Source: Halalkalicoccus subterraneus (GTDB taxonomy: Archaea > Halobacteriota > Halobacteria > Halobacteriales > Halalkalicoccaceae). Taken from it: 64,000 nucleotides of DNA. A program made the position numbers and the translations under genes. Every line of letters begins with the position of its first letter. Positions within the stretch are counted from its first letter, which is position 1. The notes below the pieces were generated by a model. The model had not been told where the DNA came from and searched no databases. It saw only the letters and a list, made by a program, of their open reading frames with translations. The stretch covers positions 124,001 to 188,000 of the forward strand of contig NZ_RDQG01000085.1 of the NCBI RefSeq assembly GCF_003697815.1, written 5' to 3'. This document shows, piece after piece, positions 44,630-53,171 of this stretch.

Positions 44630-45451
44630 TCAGTACGAGAACAGTCCCTCGGCGAGGGCGGGCGTGAGGTCGCCGCCGTATTCGGAGACCTCGAACGCCT
44701 CAACGTACTCGATCTCCTGGGCACGGTCGGATCCGTAACGCTCGGCCAGCAGGTCGCGGAACCGATCGGCCGTGGTTCGCATCTCTTCGAGCCCCCCGAT
44801 CGGATCGGTGGCGAGCCACTCGCGACGCGCGTCGGGCTCGTCGGGAACCGATTCGAGGATCCCCTCGGTGTAGGGGAGCCACTCGTACATCTGGGACTCG
44901 TGACGATCGAGTGCGTCGTACTTCCGTTCGACCTGTTCGTCGTCGATCGGGACGATCACGTCGGGATCGAACGGATAGGGGCGCTCGAACCCGTCCAGCA
45001 CGTAGGAGAAGACCGGGTTATACTCAAGGGCCGGGACGTTCGGGCAGACGTTCGGCACCATGACCATGTAGGCGGCGTCGCGGACCAATTGTGAGGTGTA
45101 GCGGTGGTCCGGGTGGTAGTCGTTCGTCCGGTGGGTGAGGACGACGTCGGGTTCGAACTCGCGGATCAGCTGGATGAGCGTCTTTCGGTTCTCCAGGGCC
45201 GGTCTGAGTTCGCCGTCGGGGACATCGAGGACGTCGTATTCGATGCCGGCGACCGCCGCGGCCGCCGCCGCTTCCTCGCGTCGTCTCCGCACGAGTTCGT
45301 CGCCGGCCTGTTCGTGGTGGCCGCCCCGGCCGTCGGTCATTGAGACGAATTTGACGTCGTGGCCGGCCGCCGCGGCCGTACAGGCGAGCCCGCCCGCTCG
45401 AATGTCCGGATCGTCAGGGTGTGCACCGATGACGAGGAGTCTGTAGGGCAT
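44630..45451 (-). CDS. PIG-L family deacetylase (LmbE-like)
   Basis: A 273-residue zinc hydrolase that de-N-acetylates sugars such as GlcNAc derivatives. The N-terminal motif is VIGAHPDDPDIRAGG, where the usual HPDDxE has Asp in place of Glu. THRTNDYHPDHRYTS near 106-120 carries the second zinc site (HPDH). It starts at ATG 45451; the longer open frame upstream is overlapped by the neighbouring gene. It is convergent with the uronate-dehydrogenase-like gene and downstream of the second oxidoreductase cassette on the same strand with about 60 bases between, so it may share that transcript. Confidence 0.88.
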   Translation of the reverse strand: MPYRLLVIGAHPDDPDIRAGGLACTAAAAGHDVKFVSMTDGRGGHHEQAGDELVRRRREEAAAAAAVAGIEYDVLDVPDGELRPALENRKTLIQLIREFEPDVVLTHRTNDYHPDHRYTSQLVRDAAYMVMVPNVCPNVPALEYNPVFSYVLDGFERPYPFDPDVIVPIDDEQVERKYDALDRHESQMYEWLPYTEGILESVPDEPDARREWLATDPIGGLEEMRTTADRFRDLLAERYGSDRAQEIEYVEAFEVSEYGGDLTPALAEGLFSY

Positions 45452-45513
45452 GCCCCGAGACGCACTCCCGGATACCGAAAAGCTTCCGGCCGGTGTCGTA
45501 TCGTCCGTCGCGT

Positions 45514-46503
45514 TCAGCGGTCGACGCGGACCGGCTTTCCGGTCTCGGCGGACTCGTAGGCGGCCTCGACGACCGCGACGGCTTCGAAACCCTCGTCCGG
45601 CGTCGTCATCGGATCGCGGTTGTCGCGAACGGCGCCAACGAAGTCGTCGATCAGCGCCTCCGTCGTGTTCGTCCCGTGGAAGACGCGGTTGACGCCGGCG
45701 TCCGGCCCGGATGCGGACGTGTGAACGATCGACTGATCCGTGTAGTCGACCGCCACCGTCCCGTCGCTGCCGGTCAGTTCGACGGTGGCGTCGCCCCACG
45801 TGTGCCACGCATCGGGCTTGCTCCAGGAGCCGTCGAGGAGGAACACCGTTCCGTCCGAGAGCTCCATCGAGAGGACGTTTGCGTCCTCGACGGGGATGTC
45901 GTGAAAGCGCGTATCGATCTCGGCGTACACCTCGACGACGTGCTGGCCGGTAAGATGGGCGACGAGGTCGACGACGTGGACCGTGTGGTCCATGACGGCA
46001 CCGCCGCCGGACAGGTAGGGATCGACGAACCAGCCGCCGGGCATTCGTCCCCGATTGGTCCCGGAGATCGACCGGATCGTTCCGATCCCGCCGGCTTCGA
46101 GTGTCTCCTTGGCCCGGCGAGCGGGTTCGCAAAAGCGAAGCGGCATCGCGACGCCGATCCGGACGTCCGACGCTCGCCACCGGTCGACGATGGCGCGTGC
46201 GTTCTCGACGGTCGTCGCGAGCGGCTTCTCACAGAGCACGTCGACGTTCGCCGCGGCCGCCCGGTCGATCCACTCGCGATGGTCGACGTTCGGCGAGCAG
46301 ACGACGCCGGCGTCGATCCGTCTGAGCAACGCCTCGACGTCCTCGACGTACTCGGTCCCGTGGCGCTGTGCGGTTTCGCGCCCGCGCTCCGGGTCCTCGT
46401 CGACGACGCCCACGAACTCGACGTCCTCGCGGGCCGCGAGTTGTCCGGCGTAAGCGTCGGTGTGGACGTGCGCCGACGAGAGGACGCCGACCGAGACCGT
46501 CAC
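45514..46503 (-). CDS. Gfo/Idh/MocA oxidoreductase, cassette subunit B (copy 2), SSAHVHT loop
   Basis: A 329-residue member starting with GTG in a GTGA overlap with the upstream gene. The loop is VGVLSSAHVHTDAYAGQL; lysine motif VLCEKPLATTVENARAIVD. SGGGAVMDHTVHVVDLVAHLTG and LSMELSDGTVFLLDGSWSKP parallel the copy-1 protein at 36832-37818, as does the order of genes. The duplication is in the opposite orientation 10 kb away. The product probably acts with subunit A encoded just upstream; specificity may differ between copies. Confidence 0.88.
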   Translation of the reverse strand: MTVSVGVLSSAHVHTDAYAGQLAAREDVEFVGVVDEDPERGRETAQRHGTEYVEDVEALLRRIDAGVVCSPNVDHREWIDRAAAANVDVLCEKPLATTVENARAIVDRWRASDVRIGVAMPLRFCEPARRAKETLEAGGIGTIRSISGTNRGRMPGGWFVDPYLSGGGAVMDHTVHVVDLVAHLTGQHVVEVYAEIDTRFHDIPVEDANVLSMELSDGTVFLLDGSWSKPDAWHTWGDATVELTGSDGTVAVDYTDQSIVHTSASGPDAGVNRVFHGTNTTEALIDDFVGAVRDNRDPMTTPDEGFEAVAVVEAAYESAETGKPVRVDR

Positions 46504-47459
46504 GCGACCACCTCCTCGGGTCGGACGGGTTCGCCCCGCTCGGCAGAGCGCTCCGCGGCGAGCGCAAGGCGCAGCGATTCGGTCGCGTCCGCGACACCGA
46601 CCTCGGGTTCGGTTCCCGACTCGAGACAGGCGATGAAGTGCTCGAGTTCGCGTCGATAGGCGTTTTTCGCGACCGGACGTTCGACGACCGCGTCGTCGGC
46701 CCACTCTCGATACGGCGATTCGTCCGCACTCGAGAGTTCGACCAGTCCGTCGTCGCCCGCGAACTCGAGTTCCGTCGTGAACGGCCGCGAATCGGGCTGA
46801 CTCCACGAGGATTCGACGTAGCCGACGGCGCCGCTCTCGAATCGGAGCGTGACGAAACCGTGTTCAGCACTGGCATCGCGCCGCCGGCGCGCGAAGACCC
46901 GATCGACCTCGCCCCAGCACCAGCGCAGGTAATCGAGATCGTGGATCCCGAGGTCGACGAAGATCCCGCCGCTCTTCTCGCGGTCGGCGAACCAGTCGTC
47001 GGATCCCCAGTCGGGAAACGGCGAGAGTCGTCGCGCGCGAGCGACGCCGTGGGAACCGATCTCGAGGTCCTTGGCCGCCCTGTAGGCCTGATCGAACCGA
47101 ACGACGTGACCCACCATGAACGTCAGGTCGGCCTCGTCGACGATGTCGGCGATCTTATGGGCTTCCCCGAGCGTTCCCGCGACCGGTTTCTCGACGAAGA
47201 CGTCGACGCCCGCCTCCGCCGCGGTCCGAACGAGATCGAGATGAGTGTGCGTCGGCGTGCAGACGTCGAGATAGTCGATATCGGTCCGCTTGCACAACGT
47301 CGCGACGTCAGTATGGGCTGTAGCATCTAGTCCGAGTTCGTCGATGAACCCCTGCGGCCCGCTTCGTGAGGCGACGGCGGCGACCTCGACACCCATCCCT
47401 GCGTACTCCTCCGCGTGGGTACGGGCCATGAAGCCCGCTCCCGCGATACCAACTCGCAT
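46500..47459 (-). CDS. Gfo/Idh/MocA oxidoreductase, cassette subunit A (copy 2)
   Basis: A 319-residue member with the canonical loop VGIAGAGFMARTHAEEY, lysine motif VFVEKPVAG near 90-98, and the active-site region GGIFVDLGIHDLDYLRWCWGEVDRVFARRR. Start ATG 47459 (MRVGIAG) is preferred over 47474. It heads a leftward operon with subunit B and probably the PIG-L deacetylase, divergent from the iclR gene, whose product is well placed to control it through the 47460-47668 region. Confidence 0.9.
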   Translation of the reverse strand: MRVGIAGAGFMARTHAEEYAGMGVEVAAVASRSGPQGFIDELGLDATAHTDVATLCKRTDIDYLDVCTPTHTHLDLVRTAAEAGVDVFVEKPVAGTLGEAHKIADIVDEADLTFMVGHVVRFDQAYRAAKDLEIGSHGVARARRLSPFPDWGSDDWFADREKSGGIFVDLGIHDLDYLRWCWGEVDRVFARRRRDASAEHGFVTLRFESGAVGYVESSWSQPDSRPFTTELEFAGDDGLVELSSADESPYREWADDAVVERPVAKNAYRRELEHFIACLESGTEPEVGVADATESLRLALAAERSAERGEPVRPEEVVA

Positions 47460-47668
47460 ACTGAGAAAGCACACATCAGCGCGGTAATAAGCCTTTTGCG
47501 CAATAGTTCTTATGATCTAATTAATAGAAATATCGATGGGAGAACACTGAATCAGATGCGAGAATACGTTCGTTTCGTAACGGATTCAATATCGTTCTCC
47601 ATAGAAGAGCCGTCGTTTGGAATAGCAAAACATTTATTTTATCTCGATTATACAAAGCATTTAACTAC

Positions 47669-48430
47669 ATGAATAAGGCGAAGAATCCGGTGCAGGCGGT
47701 TCAGCGGACCATCGATATCGTCGATTACCTTCGTAATACTGGCGGCGCACGCGTGACCGAGATCGCGGACGCAGTCGACGTCTCGAAGGGGACGGCACAC
47801 TGCCATCTGGCCACGCTTGAGCAGAACGGGTACGTGATCAATGAGGGGAACGGGTACAAACTCGGCTTACAGTTCATCGACCTCGCCCACCACGCGAAGG
47901 CCCGAATCGATATCTACGACGTGACGACGACGGAAGTCGACGCACTCGCCGAGGAGTCGGGGGAGATGGCCCTGTTCACCGTCGAAGAGGGCGACGACGG
48001 CGTCTGTCTGTACGTCGCAAGAGGGGACGATGCGGTACGGACCGAGGTCTACGTCGGCTATCGAACCGGTCTCTATCACACCGCCGTCGGAAAGGCAATA
48101 CTCGCCTTCCTCCCCGCCGAAAGGCGCGACACGCTCATCAACGGAATGAGGTTCGAGCCGATGACCCCGAACACGATCACTGACCCACGGACGCTTCGGG
48201 ACGAACTCGAACGGATCCGCAAGGACGGGATCGCCTACAACCACGAGGAGACCATCAAGGGACTCGTCGGCGCCGGCGCGCCGATCCGAGACCAGAGTGG
48301 CACGGTCTATGGTGCGATCAGTGTCATCGGTCCGGCCCGGCGAATGAGCGACGAGCGGTTGACCAACGATATTCCGGAGATGATCCGGCGAGCGGTCAAC
48401 ATCGTCGAGATCAATATCACGTCGCTATAG
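47669..48430 (+). CDS. IclR family transcriptional regulator
   Basis: A 253-residue regulator. An N-terminal winged helix-turn-helix spans about 8-65 (VQRTIDIVDYLRNTGGARVTEIADAV then SKGTAHCHLATLEQNGYV). The effector-binding IclR domain follows, with GYRTGLYHTAVGKAILAFLP and YNHEETIKGLVGAGAPIRDQSG, sites that bind small carboxylates or sugar acids in this family. It is divergent from the cassette-2 operon. A sequence upstream, GTTTGGAATAGCAAAAC at 47615-47631, nearly repeats at 13530-13546, so it may recognise several island promoters. It is the only obvious dedicated regulator in the island. Confidence 0.92.
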   Translation: MNKAKNPVQAVQRTIDIVDYLRNTGGARVTEIADAVDVSKGTAHCHLATLEQNGYVINEGNGYKLGLQFIDLAHHAKARIDIYDVTTTEVDALAEESGEMALFTVEEGDDGVCLYVARGDDAVRTEVYVGYRTGLYHTAVGKAILAFLPAERRDTLINGMRFEPMTPNTITDPRTLRDELERIRKDGIAYNHEETIKGLVGAGAPIRDQSGTVYGAISVIGPARRMSDERLTNDIPEMIRRAVNIVEINITSL

Positions 48431-48447
48431 GCGACTGATGCTTACAG

Positions 48448-48514
48448 GTTAAGTAGTCATATAGTATAGTTATATATTATACCTATGGAATATAGCTATA
48501 CTGTCTGACTTAAC
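48448..48514. promoter_or_regulatory. Imperfect inverted repeat upstream of parA (operator or partition site)
   Basis: Left arm GTTAAGT (48448-48454) leads on to ATAGTATAGTTATAT (48461-48475). The right arm, ATATAGCTATACTGT (48490-48504) then ACTTAAC (48508-48514), is its near-complement. The repeat ends exactly where the parA TATA box begins, a position suited to ParA/ParB autoregulation or a centromere-like site. Confidence 0.6.
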
Positions 48515-48520
48515 TTTATA
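48515..48520 (+). promoter_or_regulatory. TATA box of parA
   Basis: TTTATA centred about 28 bases before ATG 48546 predicts a leaderless parA transcript. It abuts the right arm of the inverted repeat. Confidence 0.6.
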
Positions 48521-48545
48521 CTCATGGCACGGCATTACTCCGGTT

Positions 48546-49403
48546 ATGTTGACCTATACCCCGGTTTCGGAAGCGGGCGGAGTCGGCAAGACGACGACCG
48601 CAGCGACTCTCGCCGTTAGTCACGCGCGAGCGGGATACGACGTGCTGGCGATCGATATGGATACGCAAAACGGGAGCCTCACGTACTTCTTCGGACCCGA
48701 TTACGACCGGGGGAACCCCGAGAGCGACAACTTGGTCCGCCATCTGGTCGGTCGACCGAACGGTGAATTCCAAGCGCTCACCCACGAAGTCGAACATGGC
48801 GTCGATCTGATCCCCTCACACAACATGCTAGAGGACATCCACGAGTTCCTGTTGAACGAGAAAAACCAGGCCGAGCGACTGGGCGAATCGTATAGCATGT
48901 ATCACCAGCTCCATCGAGTCCTCCAGGAAGCGAACGTCCGTGAGAACTACGACGTCATCATCGTAGATTCGGCCGGGAAAGCCGGTCCGATCCTCTACAA
49001 CGCGCTGGTTGCCGTTCGTAACGTCGTGATTCCGTTCGAGGCTACCGCAAAGGGACAAGAGTCCATCGAAGGACTCGACGATCTGGTCGATGGACTCGAG
49101 GGAAGTGTCGGGGCCGACGTCGGCGTTCTAGCCGTCGTTCCGATCGGGTATAAGGACACGCGTGACCAGCGAGAGATCCTCGGTGAACTGCGCGAAAGCG
49201 GGTTTGCAGTGCCGGTTGTCATCGGCGAGCGAGGGTCGCTGATCGAGGGCTGTTGGAAACAGCAATGCAGTCCCTACACCTACGTCGAGAACCACCGGAG
49301 TCGAAAACGGGAGTACGAGCTCGAAACCCTCGACCAGTTCGACGAGCTCGCTCGCCACTTGGAACGCCAAGCGAAACTCGAAACCTCGGAGGTGACGGCG
49401 TAA
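48546..49403 (+). CDS. parA: ParA family partition ATPase
   Basis: A 285-residue ATPase of the Soj/ParA type used for plasmid or chromosome segregation. The deviant Walker A is SEAGGVGKTTTAA at 8-20, followed by LAIDMDTQNGSLTYFF and YDVIIVDSAGKAG (Walker B region, near 138-150). The C-terminal half is of the size usual for haloarchaeal plasmid ParA proteins. The stop overlaps the start of the next gene (TAATG), so both are co-translated. An inverted repeat and TATA box lie just upstream. Its presence implies that this DNA is, or derives from, a separate replicon. Confidence 0.9.
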   Translation: MLTYTPVSEAGGVGKTTTAATLAVSHARAGYDVLAIDMDTQNGSLTYFFGPDYDRGNPESDNLVRHLVGRPNGEFQALTHEVEHGVDLIPSHNMLEDIHEFLLNEKNQAERLGESYSMYHQLHRVLQEANVRENYDVIIVDSAGKAGPILYNALVAVRNVVIPFEATAKGQESIEGLDDLVDGLEGSVGADVGVLAVVPIGYKDTRDQREILGELRESGFAVPVVIGERGSLIEGCWKQQCSPYTYVENHRSRKREYELETLDQFDELARHLERQAKLETSEVTA

Positions 49404-49858
49404 TGGGACTCAAATCCGGTTCACGGGACGCAGGACTCGATGAAACGAACGACGACGAGGAACACCAACCGGATCGGAACACGACTGAGACGAACGAATC
49501 GAACTCAGCCAACGAGCAGTCCGATCAGGAACCCATCGCTAAATCGGAAGAACCCCTCGTGGATTCTTCTGCGAACTCCAACGCAAAATCGGATCAAACG
49601 GACGACCGACCCACGATAGACTCAATTCCGTACAAGTTACGTCGAAATAAGGTGAACGAAGGGCGCGACCAGGTTCCGTATTTCCTTCGGAAGGAGGTCA
49701 TCAGCGCCGAAGGTGACCTCCAAGACACGCTCGAAGAAATGCTGGGTGAAACGGTCTATAAATCGGATTACAGGGAGGCAGCGATGGTCGTCGCACAGCG
49801 CAATCCGGAGTTCGTCGCCGAGGTGCTTCGAGAATGGGGATACGATCTCGAGGTCTAG
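49403..49858 (+). CDS. Small ParA-linked partner protein (ParB-like role proposed)
   Basis: A 151-residue acidic protein. Residues 1 to about 75 are low in complexity and rich in Asp, Glu, Ser, Asn and Thr. The C-terminal part (PYKLRRNKVNEGRD, VPYFLRKEVISAEGD, EEMLGETVYKSDYREAAMVVAQRN) looks compact and possibly helical. It is not a classical ParB with a HTH domain. Overlap with parA suggests it is the adaptor that links DNA to ParA, as small partners do in other archaeal and plasmid systems. Function is inferred only from position. Confidence 0.65.
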   Translation: MGLKSGSRDAGLDETNDDEEHQPDRNTTETNESNSANEQSDQEPIAKSEEPLVDSSANSNAKSDQTDDRPTIDSIPYKLRRNKVNEGRDQVPYFLRKEVISAEGDLQDTLEEMLGETVYKSDYREAAMVVAQRNPEFVAEVLREWGYDLEV

Positions 49859-49872
49859 CAAGTCACAAAGTA

Positions 49873-50049
49873 CTAAACGAGAGTACGAGATGTCCACACC
49901 AGATGGTTTCTCAATGAGCCAAATGCGAGGGTTACGGACTGGCGAGCATCGACGATTTCCAGGTCGTTGAGACGCTCTAACAGCGGACCGTACACTCGGT
50001 AGTTCCAGCCTCCTTTGTGGTGTTCATCGATTCGGTAGCTCGGATCAAT
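49873..50049 (-). pseudogene. Possible remnant of a DNA-binding or replication-type gene
   Basis: The minus-strand frame reads in short blocks IDPSYRIDEHHKGGWNY, RVYGPLLERLNDLEIV and DARQSVTLAFGSLRN before a stop at 49873-49875. It has coding-like composition and a winged-helix flavour, but no start: an in-frame stop precedes it. It looks like the 3' end of a lost gene beside the parA locus. The rest of 50050-50494 shows no supported gene, although a 129-codon plus-strand frame is open at 50127-50516. Confidence 0.3.
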
Positions 50050-50494
50050 CGTTATCCACTATAGATAGATCTCTCAGATGTGAGGAATCGTCTCCATTTG
50101 CTTGATCGGGCCAACCCACACACCCCTTGTCCGACAAGTACACTCTGGATCCTCCAAGCCCTTCACTGAGTCCATTGATCGGCCCTGTTTTCGTTTCGAC
50201 AGCGGCGCCGCTACGGAAACCAAACCGCGTTCGGCGGACTCACTGCCGTGATCAGTTTCGTTACGTCGATTCCGGTTCGGGCGGGTATCACTCCGTGAAA
50301 ACTCCCGTCGAAGCGAACTGGATCTTGGGGCCGGGGGCTGCGCTCGTCAGCGGGGGACGACTGTCGGGCGGGAAACATCGTTTCCCAACCACGACGTCTG
50401 AGACGGGGTATCGTGCGGGTGGTCGCTCTTCGTCCCGATCATCGCAGGGTGCACGTTGTCCCGTCTCTAATTTCTATTCATATAGAGTTAATTT

Positions 50495-50528
50495 AAATCT
50501 TTCTAATAAGATTTGACCTTTCGAAAGG
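50495..50528. repeat. Two adjacent dyads: AAATCTT/AAGATTT and CCTTTCGAAAGG
   Basis: The first has perfect seven-base arms around a six-base loop (50495-50514). The second is a perfect 12-base palindrome two bases later (50517-50528). They lie downstream of the parA pair and downstream of the leftward gene at 50619, in an AT-rich island of otherwise GC-rich DNA. They could be terminators, a partition site or a regulator site. Confidence 0.45.
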
Positions 50529-50618
50529 AGATTTAGTCCCCGATGAGGGTGGCGACGGCGCACCCCAAGCCGATTCCGGGTCTCGTGCGTTTCGTTCGGA
50601 ATCCCGGTGGTGTCCGTG

Positions 50619-51191
50619 CTATCGGTACAAAAGGGCCTCCCGGAACCGGACGAAGTGGCTGTCGCGACTCGTCGCGGGCACGGCGTCGCCGTCGACGAAC
50701 TGGTAGCGTTCGTCCGATAGTACGTTCAGACAGGTCGCGAGCGCGTCGACGTTCCGTTGTGCGATGAGGCCACTTTTTCCGGGGTCGTGCTCGGCGATAC
50801 GGATGTTCTCCTCGATTCGTGCGGCATTAAGGACGACCACGTTCGTGTCGCGTCGCCGGAACACGTGTGCGAGCCGGTCGAGGACCGAGAGGACGTCCTG
50901 CAGTCGATTCGTCGAGTCGTCCGTATCGAACAGGCTCGCGCCCGGCGGAAACAGGGAGGGATAGCCCTCCGAGTCGTTCCACTCGGCTGCGAGCCCGTTT
51001 CGATGCGTTTCCGCCAGCAGGGTCGTCACGGCGCGCTCGGCCTCCGGTGGTAGATCCTCCGGTAGTTCGATCAGCAGGTACTCGGCGGTCAGGTCGTCGA
51101 CCGAGATCGGGGCGGCGTACTGCTTCGAATCCCGGCGGGGAATCGAGAGGCGGCGCAAAGCGCTGCCGATGAACGGCTTGAGAGCGGGCAT
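50619..51191 (-). CDS. Conserved-type hypothetical protein
   Basis: A 190-residue soluble protein with no recognised domain. It begins MPALKPFIGSALRRLSIPRRD, continues with a hydrophobic strand-turn-strand pattern (LTAEYLLIELPEDLPPEAERAV) and ends RDSHFVRFREALLYR. Third-codon bias and composition match neighbours, so it is probably real. It is followed on the left by the dyads at 50495-50528. It lies 213 bases from the end of the nitrite reductase gene on the same strand. Function unknown. Confidence 0.6.
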   Translation of the reverse strand: MPALKPFIGSALRRLSIPRRDSKQYAAPISVDDLTAEYLLIELPEDLPPEAERAVTTLLAETHRNGLAAEWNDSEGYPSLFPPGASLFDTDDSTNRLQDVLSVLDRLAHVFRRRDTNVVVLNAARIEENIRIAEHDPGKSGLIAQRNVDALATCLNVLSDERYQFVDGDAVPATSRDSHFVRFREALLYR

Positions 51192-51404
51192 GCACGAACC
51201 TACGTGCGGTTCACCGGTAAACGCTTCTATCGAAACATTCAGTAAAATAAAATACGAATTAAAATGACGAGAATAGGAACATTCGCCCTGCGTCTCATGT
51301 CGACCTAGGAGGCACTCCGGATACTCTCGTTTCGAGCGAGCTTCGCGGTCGACGAACGTGTTTCCATCGGTGTATCCCGATTTCGAGTTTCGTCGTGATG
51401 CGAG

Positions 51405-53171
51405 TCAGTCGTCCATAGCGATCGGAACCCCGTTCTCGTTGGTCGGTGCGGGACTCTCGCTGTCGTCGAACGGGTACCACGACTGCTTCGCGTCGGTCAG
51501 AGAGAGGTCCTCGTAGCCGTCTACCTCCTCGGGCTCGGCGAGTTCGACGATGGTTTCGTGGCCGGTCGCATCGACCCAGTCGCGGAACGTCTGCTCGTCC
51601 GTCCGCAGCGCGGCGTAGGCCTCGATGATGTTTTTGAGCATGCCGGGCACCTCGTCGGCCGGAACGCGCTGGCGAACCCACTCGATGAACGCCGGTTCGG
51701 TCCCGATACCGCCGCCGATACCGACGTCCATCGCCTCGACCATCTCCCCGTCCTTGCGCGCGCGCATCCCCTGGAGGCCGATATCCGCGGTCATCGCCTG
51801 GCCGCAGTCGGCGGTACACCCTGAGACGTGGATCTTGATCCGATCGATGTCGTCCGGCACCTCGACGTTGTTCCGGAGCCAGCGCAGCAAGCGCGCCGTT
51901 CGTGCCTTCGTTTCGACGAGCGCGATCGAGCAGAACTCCGTTCCGGTACACGCCATTCCCCCCTGAACGAACGGGTTGGGCTCAGGCGTGTGAGTTCCCA
52001 GAAGCGGTTCGGCGAGCAGCTCGTCGAGCCGGTCGTCGGGGACGTCCATGATCAGCGGGTTCTGTCGACGGGTCAGGCGAACCTCGCCGCTCCCGTATTC
52101 GTCGGCGAGATCCGCAAGCTCGATGGCCTCCTCGGCCGGGAGACGCCCGACCGGGACCGAGAGCCCGACGTAGTTCCGATCGTCCTCCTGATCGTAGACG
52201 CCGACGTGATCGTGGGCGCCCTGCTCCGCCGGGAGACCGGCGTTGTAGGTGTACTCGCCGCGGAAGTTCGTCCCCGCGGTTTCGAGCGGGAACGAAAGGC
52301 GCTCTTCGAGGGCTTCCCGGATCGCGTCGGTCCCCCAGTCGTCGACGAAAAAGCGCGCGCGGTTCTTCGAGCGGTTCTGCCGGTTGCCCTCCTCGTGGTA
52401 GAGCTCGACGAACGCTCGGACGGTTTCGACAGCATGCTCCGGGCGAACGAACAGATCCAACGATCGGGCGGGCCGCGGTTCGCGACCGCCGAGTCCGCCG
52501 CCGACTCGCACGTTGAACCCTTCGACCTCCGTCCCGTCGATGAACTTGTGGGCCGGTTCGAGGCCGATGTCGTTGATCGAGTCCTGCGCGCAGCCCTGTC
52601 GACAGCCCGACACGGAGATGTTGAACTTCCGGGGCATGTTCGAGAGGGCGTCGTCGTCCCGGATCGTCTCCTGGATCTCGTCGAGGATCGGCCGGGAGTC
52701 GACGTACTCCTCGGCCTTGCCGGCGACGGGACAGCCCGAGATGTTACGCATCGTATCCCCGCCGGCCGACCGCGACGAGACGCCGACGGCTTCGAGCTTG
52801 TCCCAGATCTCCGGGACGTCCTCCAGTTTGAGCCAGTGCAGCTGCACGGACTGGCGGGTGGTGAGGTCGATCCACCCGTTCCCGAACTCGGGGTTCTCTG
52901 CGGGACCCTTAGCATACTCGCGTGCGATCTCGCCGATCGCGCGGAGCTGGTCCGGTTCGAGGATCCCGCCGCAGTTGGTCAGGCGCATCATGAAGTACGA
53001 TTCCTGACCGCTGCGTTGGTGGAAGATACCCCAAAACTTGAACCGCGTGAACCAGTCCTCGCGTTCGTCCTCCGGGATCGCGTCCCACCCCTTCTCGGCG
53101 AACGCTTCGAGTTTCTCCCTGACTGCGTCGCCGTACAACTCCTCTTTGACGTGCTCTTTTTTGTGAACCAT
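51405..53171 (-). CDS. nasD: Ferredoxin-nitrite reductase type siroheme enzyme (assimilatory)
   Basis: A 588-residue nitrite/sulfite reductase. Cluster ligands are Cys408/Cys414 (CTGTEFC) and Cys452/Cys456 (CTADC). GCRQGCAQDSINDIGLEPA lies in the N-terminal half and ISGCPVAGKAEE precedes it. From memory, the N-terminal segment MVHKKEHVKEELYGDAV and FKFWGIFHQR resembles haloarchaeal assimilatory nitrite reductase NasD, which reduces nitrite to ammonium with ferredoxin. It differs clearly from the reductase at 3359-5056. A NarK-type transporter is encoded 5 kb away, but no nitrate reductase is in the window. Gene name is by resemblance and should be treated as provisional. Confidence 0.86.
   Translation of the reverse strand: MVHKKEHVKEELYGDAVREKLEAFAEKGWDAIPEDEREDWFTRFKFWGIFHQRSGQESYFMMRLTNCGGILEPDQLRAIGEIAREYAKGPAENPEFGNGWIDLTTRQSVQLHWLKLEDVPEIWDKLEAVGVSSRSAGGDTMRNISGCPVAGKAEEYVDSRPILDEIQETIRDDDALSNMPRKFNISVSGCRQGCAQDSINDIGLEPAHKFIDGTEVEGFNVRVGGGLGGREPRPARSLDLFVRPEHAVETVRAFVELYHEEGNRQNRSKNRARFFVDDWGTDAIREALEERLSFPLETAGTNFRGEYTYNAGLPAEQGAHDHVGVYDQEDDRNYVGLSVPVGRLPAEEAIELADLADEYGSGEVRLTRRQNPLIMDVPDDRLDELLAEPLLGTHTPEPNPFVQGGMACTGTEFCSIALVETKARTARLLRWLRNNVEVPDDIDRIKIHVSGCTADCGQAMTADIGLQGMRARKDGEMVEAMDVGIGGGIGTEPAFIEWVRQRVPADEVPGMLKNIIEAYAALRTDEQTFRDWVDATGHETIVELAEPEEVDGYEDLSLTDAKQSWYPFDDSESPAPTNENGVPIAMDD

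Noticed and set aside
50127-50516. 129-codon plus-strand frame after the parA pair
   Set aside because: Ser/Arg/Gly-rich with no hydrophobic core or motif, and it runs into the dyad region; probably chance.
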